Shown piece after piece: positions 1 through 10,000 of a stretch of 22,412 nt of DNA. The stretch is from Trichoplax sp. H2 (taxonomy: Eukaryota > Placozoa > Uniplacotomia > Trichoplacea), in the NCBI GenBank assembly GCA_003344405.1, contig NOWV01000417.1:1-22412 (forward strand), in the 5' to 3' direction. Every line of letters begins with the position of its first letter. Positions within the stretch are counted from its first letter, which is position 1. The position numbers and the translations under genes are program-made. The notes under the pieces were generated by a model. It was not told where the DNA came from and ran no database searches. It worked only from the letters and a program-made list of their open reading frames with translations.

Positions 1-463
1 GCTGTAACTATAGACTGTAGTGGTAGAGACTCTATGCTAGAGTACAGATGACTATAAACAGTAAGCTGTTGAGTTACTAATATGGCTATAGGTAAAAATA
101 GAACTGTAAATCATATATTAGGATATGGTTAATTCATTGTACTTTGGCTGGTGTGAATAATGTCTACGTAAGTACTGTAGTCGTATCCATATTGGATTAA
201 TGATGGTCCGCAGTAGAATAGTCTTACTAAGAATAATTTAACTATGTGTAAAATAAGGTAAAAGGTTGCCGTGCGGATTGTAGCTGCGAATGCTACGGAA
301 AGTATAAAAGCATGCAACTTTAGATTATTCTGTTAGTTCGTTCTAGAAGTCTTTAGAAGTAGTATTCGGCTAGAGTAGAGCTATGTAGTTAATCTTTGTA
401 TAAGATTCAATAAAGCCCTTATTTTTCTAAAATTTGGAATTTCGTGATTGGTATATATCACAA
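1..463. other. Noncoding flank, no gene recognised
   Basis: I see no recognisable gene here. A 62-codon open frame on the minus strand (129-317) has no family motif and a composition expected of AT-rich noncoding DNA. The block ends where sequence shared with the retroelement flank further right begins, at about 464. Confidence 0.5.
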
Positions 464-498
464 GTGGTAATAATCAATAAAACTCCAGTGTAGCCATC

Positions 499-990
499 TG
501 TTACGATGCGTAAGCTCGTCCTAATTATCGAGTAATATTAAATATTGCTTGTATGGATTGACGTTTTATTAATTGTCATTTCTTCATATAATCTGTTTAA
601 TCTTTGATTAATATGATAATGTACTGTTAGTGCTGTTGACAATTGATTTAATTAATTAATTATATGATTAATGACGAGACTATGAAAGGCTGGTGCCTGA
701 AGATCCTTTTTAGTTAGTTAGTCGGTTAGATAGTCAACTAGTTTATCAATTGATATTTAATTCTAAAGACTATAATCTTGGGTGCCAAGATTCCTTCAGT
801 AATAAATGATAGTAAATCTCTGAATATCTCGTCTACACTGTCTGTGACGCTAAAATTATACTATAGTATTCGGTCGTTGGAACTGAATTATTTGGTGATA
901 TAGCTAATCTCGCCTCTTTAAGTCAGTAAGTGGCGTTCTTCCGCAAGGATTGGCGTGTGTAGACTACTTTGTCACTAGTGGTGTGTGACA
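499..990. mobile_element. LTR-like element, copy 1 (internally shorter)
   Basis: This 492-bp segment begins TGTTACGATGCG and ends GTGTGACA, so it has the TG...CA ends of an LTR. It is near-identical to 1186-1859 except that it lacks about 180 bp after the shared word GATTAATG. Its left flank (464-498) is the same as that of copy 2 and ends in CCATC. The right flank is not CCATC but the start of another flank unit (ATACTACGTTGC), so no target duplication is preserved here. It contains a small hairpin, CTTGG-GTG-CCAAG. No protein-coding remnant lies inside. Transcriptional orientation is uncertain. The simplest reading is a solo LTR later duplicated with its flank. Confidence 0.6.
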
Positions 991-1110
991 ATACTACGTT
1001 GCAAAAAATGAAGCAATTGTAGTAGTAATAATCAATAAAGCTCCAGTGTAGCCATCTTAGCGGCAAGCTAAAGTTATCCTTTTTACCTTAGGTAGTTCTT
1101 GGATTTTGTT
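991..1110. repeat. Uninterrupted flank unit (empty insertion site)
   Basis: The unit starts ATACTACGTTGCAAAAAATG and passes without interruption through GTGTAGCCATCTTAGCGGCAA, up to GGATTTTGTT. The same sequence appears at 1120-1185 plus 1865 onward, but there it is split by the element at 1186-1859. This copy therefore represents the pre-insertion state of the target. A truncated left part of it also precedes copy 1 at 464-498. Confidence 0.7.
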
Positions 1111-1185
1111 TAACCCTAAATACTACGTTGCAAAAAATGAAGTAATTGTAGTGGTAATAATCAATATAACTCCAGTGTAGCCATC

Positions 1186-1859
1186 TGTTACGATGCGTAA
1201 GCTCGTCCTAATTATTAAGTAATATTAAATATTGTTTGTGCGGATTGACGTTTTATTAATTATCATTTCTTCATATAATCTGTTTAATCTTTGATTAATA
1301 TAATAATGCACTATTAGTGTTGTTGACAATTGATTTCATTAATTAATTATATGATTAATGTATTAAATTGTCATCTTGTGTTTACTAGTTAAGCTCTTTA
1401 TTAATTTATTAATTTATTATCAGTTCTTGACAATAGAGGTTGTTAATTAATTATCTTATATGAAGTTTTTAATGACAATATTCTAATAATTCCTGTTACT
1501 TTAAAATGATAGTTTTAATTTACGTGTACCAGGAGTTTCTGACGAGACTATGAAAAGCTAGTGCCTGAAGATCCCTTTTTAGTTAGTTAGTCGGTTAGAT
1601 AGTCAACTAGTTTATCAATTGCTATTGAATTGTAAAGACTATAATCTTGGGTGCCAAGATTTCTTCAGTAATAAATAGTAGTAAATCTCTGACTACCTCG
1701 TCTACACTATCAGTGACGCTATAATTATACTATAATATTGGGTCGTTGGAACTGAATTATTGGGTGATATAGCTAATTTCGCCTCTTTAAGTCAGTAAGT
1801 GGCGTTCTTCCGCAAGGATTGGCGTGTGTAGACTACTTTGTCACTAGTGTTGTGTGACA
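1186..1859. mobile_element. LTR-like element, copy 2, with 5-bp target duplication
   Basis: This 674-bp element has TG...CA ends (TGTTACG...TGTGACA) and is flanked on both sides by the direct repeat CCATC (1181-1185 and 1860-1864). A five-base duplication is usual for retroviral-type integration (Ty3/gypsy and ERV-like elements). The uninterrupted copy of the flank at 991-1110 shows CCATC only once, which supports a true insertion. It carries about 180 bp (about 1359-1540) absent from copy 1. There is no gag-pol reading frame, so this is best called a solo LTR. I do not recognise the family. Confidence 0.72.
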
Positions 1860-1918
1860 CCATCTTAGCGGCAAGCTAAAGTTATCCTTTTTACCTCCTT
1901 AGGTAGTTCTTGGATTTT

Positions 1919-2014
1919 GTGTCCCGTTAGTGATTTGCTCAATTTTAATGACTCAGATTTTGAGTTAGACGATTGCGAAGTTAAGGGTTGTAAATCCCAA
2001 GCACTACATGACAC
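1919..2014. repeat. Dispersed repeat, copy 1
   Basis: This stretch is clearly alignable on the same strand with 17513-17602. Shared words include GATTTGCTC, TTTTGAGTTAG and GATTG(C/T)GAA. By eye roughly two thirds to three quarters of positions agree. It continues directly from the retroelement flank unit, so it is probably part of an older repeat into which the LTR inserted. The minus strand is open for 68 codons (1865-2071) but I recognise no protein family in it. Confidence 0.5.
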
Positions 2015-3180
2015 ATTACTGTAACTTATGATCGCTTCGGGAGGTGGGCGTGGCTGAATCACGTTTGTCAAGAAACTAATTTGAGGTTATTATTCCTCTT
2101 CAAATTGGCCTCAACACTAGAGCTGCTGCCATTTCCATCAGATTTTCTCCAGTTATCCTTATTGAGAAAGCAAGCTTCCTTCTATTCTATTCCGTTGAGC
2201 TGTCAGCTATCATATAAATTTACACACTCCTATGCAGATACAGACTGTGTATTCTTTCTGAAGATTAAGGGTGCGTCATAATTGCAGGAAATTACAAGAG
2301 ATAAATTGAGGCATACGAGTCTCTATTTCGGCTAGTGTAGAGCAAAATCATCTAAAATGGCTACATTATATATAAGCGACAAAGACTGGTTTGCTAGCTA
2401 GAGTAAAGTGAAATAAGTAAATCGTGTAAACTTACCGAGCAACTACTAGAACTAATTTGCCAAGTAGAAACACTAAATCGATTTTATGACATAGGAAGCA
2501 CAACAGGCGAGAATATTAAAAAAAATCGAATTAAGCTAGTCTAAATTAAGAGTTGTTTACTGCAATATTAGGATATTTTTACGAGACGGCCAAACTAGGA
2601 TTAAAATAGAATTCAACACAGTAAATAGTTGAATAGACATCATACATAGATGGAATTATGTTATAGCGTAGTAGAAATGAACTTTTATCAAAAATAAACT
2701 ACATGGTGCTATATGCTGCAATACACACTACATATTCCATGTTCTTCCTATCAACTTCGACACGTTTTCTTCAGTTATGATACTGCATATCAAAATTTGA
2801 TTAAATACGATATATAGCCGATATGATCGTTAAAACTGATATTCTATCGAAAAGCCTACGCTTAATGTCTAGTTCTTATGAAAGCAATCAAGGTCTAGCA
2901 GGATCATCAATCTACTGCAATATATTATCATCAGCTCCTTGCAGTGAAAAATTTTTGAGTCACATTTTCCTAGTTCATCGTCAATGGTTGTTTTTACTTT
3001 TTGTTGTTACTTTGCAATCCAGCGTACATAACTTTGACAAGACGGATTATTTATTGCACAATATAACGCTATACTTAATTACCTGTACTCTTTAGCGGAA
3101 TATGAAAATTTTCATGTTTCGAGTAGAAAAAATACAGATCCATCGCGTAAGCAATAACGCCCAACCAGAACGGTGTACCG
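2015..3180. other. Noncoding stretch, no gene recognised
   Basis: Open frames at 2081-2281 and 2823-3095 (both +) have no start context, splice partners or motifs that I recognise. On the minus strand about 2075-2170 reads as a short serine- and asparagine-rich peptide that could be a decayed retroelement fragment, but this is weak. Otherwise the stretch is AT-rich sequence without visible structure. Confidence 0.4.
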
Positions 3181-3199
3181 TTTTATTAGCGCACTGTAG

Positions 3200-3710
3200 A
3201 ATTGGCAGTGATCATCTAACTAGCTGATAAGTAAAATGATGCCATTGCACATGTTTAGTATGGGCCATTTTAAGTATTCACAGTAAACAGTAGCTGTGAT
3301 AAGCACTCGAATTTGATCATCTAGTAAACCGTTAGATAAATGAAATCATGCCATTTTAGATGTACTATTCTCGCAAAATACGGTAAGCATTGCATATATT
3401 ATTTTAAATATTCAATCGGAATGTAGTGAATGGATTTTATAGTCCTCATACCAGCCACCATCTATAATTACCCTATTAAGTATAACAAGCTAACCCTACG
3501 TCAAAGTAAAAGCTTGCTTTAAATTACAGTAGAACTTTTAATACACATTACTAACGAACTGATATCATAACACGATGATAACCAATCGATATCAGTCGTC
3601 TAACTGAAGTAGATAATATCGATTTAGGTGGATAAGATGAGTCATTTTAGATGGTTAATCGATAGTGGTGATAAGCAATCGGCATCGATCGCTAACCATC
3701 GTGCTGATCG
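3200..3710. repeat. Cluster of diverged repeats
   Basis: A loosely conserved unit, roughly GTGATAAGCA-TCG followed by GATCATCTAACT, a GATAA-rich stretch and then CATTTTAGATG, recurs at about 3207-3256, 3294-3362, 3570-3660 and 3662-3705. Copies are diverged and irregularly spaced, so this is an old minisatellite-like or transposon-derived cluster. It lies within 300-800 bp upstream of gene A. Confidence 0.4.
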
Positions 3711-4009
3711 GGTAATAGCTTGTAGTACGTGTAATTATGCTGATAAAATAGCGTACTGGGGCAAATAAAAAGGGGTGTTATTACTGGATAGATGCTAGAA
3801 CCATCTGATTTCCTTATTATTTCTAATTTTATGGATAATTGTAAAGATTCTACGATAGCAATGCTGTCATATTATAGATTAAGTAATTCTTATTTAAAAT
3901 TGACCATTAAGAATTCATTTATCTCTGTTTCCTTATTACTATACAACTATAATCTTCATGAGAGTCTTTTGCTTTATCTTATAGATCTCAAATTTGAAGT
4001 TACATCATC

Positions 4010-7000
4010 ATGAGTGGGTAAGCCATGCTATTATTTGCAATACTGTGTAATATTTTGTTTTGGATAATCTATTGTAATAATCAAGATGTATATGGATATC
4101 CTGTAAATTAATGTTTTACCTCATTCTACAGGAAATATAAAGTGGTTATGTTCGATTTCTATGGAGTTTTGTACTCGTCATTTTCGCTCACGATGAGTAA
4201 GGTGGAGTTAGATCATGGTCTTCCAAAGTAAGTCAATTACATAATGCTTACGGTCTTCATATGAATTAGCAATATTCGAAATAAAAACAGAGGCATCACC
4301 ATAGTAAAATAATGAATTCATTAATGTCTTTACTTTAACGGTTACTCTTGTCATTGGATAATAAATAGTAGAATGGTTAACTCTTTGTTATGTTTCACAT
4401 CATTAATAAATGTTATTTCAATCCAACTGAAAAGAGTTATTAATGCCTCTTGAAAAAAGAAATGATATCCTAACTTACAAATTGTATTCTCCATAGTGAT
4501 TCAATTCTACCACCTCACAAACTCGACATAATAAACTGAAGTAGAAAAAGAATAATTTATCCATTCTCCAATTTATTTATAGCATATTTAATTATTCATG
4601 ATCAATAAAATCTACACTACTACGGGCTTTCTGACACGTTGGCATTCCTAATTTGTTACCTTATATCGTATAGATTTCCTTACTTTGTATTGCTATATCC
4701 GTAATACTTGATTCATTCGTCTGTATTAAAACTTAACTATGATTATAGAATATAAATGATCAGAACATACTTGTAGCTCTTTCTACATTAAACTTGCTAA
4801 AATAAAATAAATCCTGCTTTTGCATACGATATCTACAAGAAAATGTAATTGAGATTCAAGAATTGACTTTAAATTGACTCGATTTTACTAATAATACCTT
4901 CTACCTTCATTAATTTTATACACCTACTAGGAATTTTATTCTCGGATTATTCATGCGTGATAGCCCTGAAAAGCCGTCATCTAGATTAGTCAACGGTCAA
5001 ATTACTTTTACTGAAGTATGCTAATTTAAACTAGCATATTCCAAATTGAGAATGTATAGTCATGTAATCTTATGGCAACCTATATCTGATTGAAGTAAAT
5101 CTAGTGCTTTTGAAGCCTTGTTTGAATTAAATGAAAATATGATGTTAGATTAATCATTAATTATTACCTTGTATACTATAGTTCCTTCCCTTATTTGAGA
5201 AACAACTTACTGAAGCATCTATCGCTCAAGGTGTCCAACTTCCAGAAAGTTTTCATATTAATGACTTTTTTGCCGATTGCATTGGTTACTTGAGGCCAAA
5301 TCAACTTGTATTAGACTCAATCTCTAATTTACAAGAAGCTGGTAAGTCTAATTACAAAGGAAAAATTTCGAAAACGATCTTTCATAATTATACATAAGGA
5401 AGCTACTTCTAATATTAAATCATACGGCATAATATTATCGATTTTCGTGAGGAGCAGGCATATCAAATACTAGTTCGTAAAACTATTCTTTTATTCTCTG
5501 ATCTCCAGGCTATAAAGTATGCTTTCTAGGCAATATTGGTTTGATCGACGGACCAACTGGAAATAAATTTACTCGTATGAAAATGTATTTGCGCTTTACA
5601 TGTGATTACTATTTCGAGAGTTGTCAAGTTGGTATGTCAAGACCTGATCCTAAGTTCTATCAACATGCGCTTAAGGAGATAAATGTTGAAGCAGACGAGG
5701 CAATTTTATATTAATATTACATGACATTTTTTCCATTTTTTAATATCAATTGAACATTACATGCTAGTATAGTATCATAATAGCATGTAAATTTCACTGC
5801 AAGACATAAAAATGTAAATCTTAACTATTATTTGTTTGCTTATTGATAACCACCAGTATTTTCTTCTTATAAATATAATATGACATTCAGGTAATTTCAG
5901 TTGAATCGATGGAACCATATTGCAAACTTGCAACTAGCCTTGGTATCACAGAAATTGTAGCTGTAGACCAACCTACAGTCTTGAAAAAATTGAGCGAGTT
6001 AACTGGTATTAACGTGAGTATATTAAAGATACGATAACCTCTGAAAGTACAAATTACTCTCTAAGTAATATACCTTTGTTGACTGAATGCCATTTAGTTT
6101 AGCAAGTTATCCAGGCCGGTTGCCTGCAATCCAGACAGTGTAACGCACTGTTATTTCACTACAACTGTAAGTGATATAATAAAATGCTGTAGAATGAAAG
6201 ATAATTAAGATATCGTTACCTTGATCTAATTCAAAAATTTTTCAAATAATTATCATATGTAATTTTTCTAAAAGATAATAACTTTAGATAGAAATAAAGT
6301 AACTTTCCTTAAAAATGATCTATTAAGCGTTCAACAATCACTTTAGTTCTTTAACTAAATACTACGGAAAGTTAAATTATTAATTCTTTTCTGTATTTAA
6401 TTATGAAGACTGGCGTTAAGATTCATTTTGTTGAGAAAGGTAATGGCCCTGCGATTATTTTATGCCATGGCTTTCCAGAATCTTGGTATTCATGGAGATA
6501 TCAGGTATGCATCACTAACGAGCAAATACCTGGTATTAAGTAGTATTTTACCGAAAATTGGATAGTTACTAATGGTTTTGAAAGCTAAATCTGCATTCTC
6601 AATACTTATATACCTTTCCATATTTATCATTAAATAATAGATTCCATTTCTTGCAAGGCTTGGATACCGCGTTATTGCCTTAGATCAACGAGGGTATGGA
6701 GAATCTGATCAGCCGCCAAGTGAGGAGAATATCATCTAGTTTGTTATTATTGTCATTTTAGTAATGCTACAATTACTGGCGCTTCTATATCACAAAAAAT
6801 TCTATTTTCTATTAACAGATGTTGAAGATTATACTATGAGAATTATTAACCAGGTAAGACAGCGCTTTGATCGCGGCCTTGCAATATATTAAGTTCATAC
6901 GGGTACATACTCATTCTACATATCTAATCTTTTGCTAAATCGGTGATATATGTATGAAACAGTACCTGTAGCGCCTCAATCTACCGTATCAATGAATTAT

Positions 7001-10000
7001 ATAATTGATGACTACAGTTGATAGCACAATTAACTACTACCAATATTCTCCTATAGGATGTTATCGATTTAATGGATACCTTGGTAAGTTATGATTAAAG
7101 ATAAATATGCACGACTAGCTTACACTGGCTTCTATGTCCTCAACGCTAAAATGTCGCCATGATTCTTTTAGAATATTCCACAAGCTGTCCTCATTGGCCA
7201 TGATTGGGGTAGTTTTGTGGTATGGGATACAGCACTGCATTTTCCTGATCGTATCAAGTAAGCTGGACAACATCGGAAATAGGAAGAGTTGTAATTTATA
7301 AATTAGCGCAGCAACTTCAGTTGCGTTATTGTTTGGTATAGTTACGGCTAAGTGATTTACGAAAACCTTATTAACGCTATTACGCATAAAATTTATATTC
7401 TTTTTCCCGTTTTAGAGCTGTTGCAAGCTTGAACGTTGGATACTTCCCACCTCATCCACAGTATAATTTTATACAATTACTGCAACCAGATCCAAAACAA
7501 TATGACTACTTCCTATATTTGCAAGATGAGGTATACAATGATAACATAATTAATATTGTACCGCATTAAGTAATATTCTTGTTTCAAATAGGGTCCATAG
7601 ACAGAAATTAAGAGATTGTTTCCATTAACACTCTATACTATTTTATTTTGTAGTGCGTTCATTGAATGTGTTATCTGACATTTCTCTTGCTTTTACATTG
7701 TGTTATTCCCATAACTTTTGCAAATTAGGGAGTTGCTGAAACGGAAATGGAAAAGGATGTTGATCGTACACTTCGCTATTTGTACTCAGATACAACACCA
7801 AAGGTATACCTCCTATCATCATAAGCTCTATTTATATATAGTATTATATTATGTTCATTATCTATACAAATGGTGCTCACTAAGATAGCAACATACTAAT
7901 ACATTTAATAAAATGCTATTTAATCGTATATAAAATGATAGAATACAACAGGTATCAAATTGGAGACTTCTAATATCAGGAAAAGAGGTACCGAAAGTAT
8001 ATGTTATAGTTGATAATCTTATGGACGTTAATACTATTTACTTTACCGTGAGAATTGAAGGATAAGCAATACGATTGTTATTAGTAAATTATAACAATTT
8101 TGCTCTTATGATCAATAAAATTATTATCAATAGAGATATAGATAGATCATCACGTACAATGTACCAATATATTACTACTAAAAATATCGTAAATAAACGT
8201 TAATATTGTATATTTTGCTATGAGAACTTTATGATAAACCTTGCCATCGTTACTTCGTTAGTAATAAATTATAACAGTTTAACGTTATAATCCAAAATAG
8301 AATTAATAAAGATACTGCAAAATCTCAACATTTAATATTTTAAATGATCGTTTTCATCATTTATTCAATTTAGGTTACATTATTTAGATGCAAAAGATCA
8401 CCTTTGTTTAGCTAATCTTACTTTTTTTATTAATAGGTGGATTACTGGCTGGCTTACCGGAGAAATTGCCCAAGTGTCCTTTCATGAGTGATAAAGAATT
8501 TAATTACTATGTGGAGAAATTCAAAAAGCATGGTTTCCAGTAAATAAATAATACTGAAATTATAGCAAAGAGCTGCAGCTTTTTCGCTATTCTAGCATAA
8601 TCATAAACGGTGTGATTTAATTGGTCATTTCTGTCTTTAGTTACCCGCTAAATTGGTATCGGAATGAACCAAGAAATTGGAAGTGTTTACGCAGTCTCGA
8701 GCGATATATGGTAATATTATATTTTCTCTTTTTACTACTAATAGCGTCTATGCTAATGAAACCATTCAGTCTATTTTACTAGAACATGATTTATAGATTC
8801 AGTTTATATCATTATCATATGGAGTACGTTTTTATGCCGATTTTCATAGCGTACATTTATCGTCTTAATCAATTTACGTAGGACTAATACAGATGCCCAT
8901 GATATTCTAACTGTTATAGTGATTCCATAAACTGAAGTTTTATAACATATAGGAAATCATTCTTTGAATATTTTAACAGATTTACCATTTGAATATCGAC
9001 TTTTCATCGCTATTGACATCTTGTTAGGGAGTTAAAGAATATACTTTGTTTAATTAACCTATCCCAGACGATATACATAAATTTCATAATTATAACAGTA
9101 GTAAGCACTCATTTGAAGCGCCTTGAATGGAGTCAAAGATAATTCTATTAGTGAAATATGGTATAATTTAGAGTCTATTTTATTTTAAACCGTATCGATA
9201 CAATAGTTTATTACTGTTTGTCACAATTTCACTTATGCGACAAGGCAACGTACAGTAAAAGTCTATAAGGAGCTACTAACTTAAACGCCCTTTTACTTAA
9301 CGTTAAACACTCGCAGCAAAATACTATAAAGAAAAAACTTTTATTAGCAAAGGTACATCTACAAGTTTTTACCACGCCACTTCACTCAAATATTTCCGTT
9401 TATATAGGAACCGTCTAATTCGTAAACAACAATAGTATTATTATTATTATACCTTACTAGGAGAAATATCTCGAACTGAGATGTTCCTTACATAGCTTTC
9501 CTATCTGTAAATATTTTGAATGTCTTACTCATGCTTAATCTTAATCTAAGTACGTAGGTTGTCTAATCCAACTATCATCAACTAAAACTTGAATCATCTT
9601 ACTGCTATCTATCACACAATAACAATCAATATCTGTTATGTTCTTCAATAATAAGTTCACTCCGTGAGTAAGATTGATAACCGCATTTTATTATTAGTTG
9701 ATCGGTATTTATAGCTACACGAGGTTACACCTCGATACGATTACAGTTTATACTTCGCACTACAATTAGTAACTTATCAGTCCGCCTTTTACAATGTTAT
9801 CACCTACTGTATTACAAGTACTACCATACAATCATCATATACGTACATATATAGTGTTTCCTTTATTTATGCCTTTATGGTTAAGATATCGTATTTAATC
9901 TATTACGAACTATATATACAACAATATCAAATACGCAATGAACTATCTCAAACAATATCCACGTTAAGGCATTACTTATCTTNNNNNNNNNNNNNNNNNN

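Noticed and set aside
1865-2071. 68-codon minus frame as a retroelement polyprotein end
   Set aside because: It starts with ATG and ends just before the LTR, which is tempting, but the diverged copy at 17513-17602 does not keep the frame open and no protein motif is recognisable.
2823-3095. 90-codon plus frame as a possible secreted or membrane protein
   Set aside because: The hydrophobic stretch is short, there is no known motif or splice partner, and the region looks noncoding.
3792-4013. 73-codon plus frame just upstream of gene A
   Set aside because: It overlaps the proposed start exon in another frame and has AT-driven Leu/Ser/Asn composition with no recognisable family.
7115-7387. 90-codon minus-strand frame
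   Set aside because: It is antisense to the gene A exon encoding the IGHDWG nucleophile and the following intron; the sense exon is well supported.
9434-9450. ATT microsatellite near the left end of the repeated block
   Set aside because: A simple run of a few ATT units is unremarkable in this AT-rich sequence.
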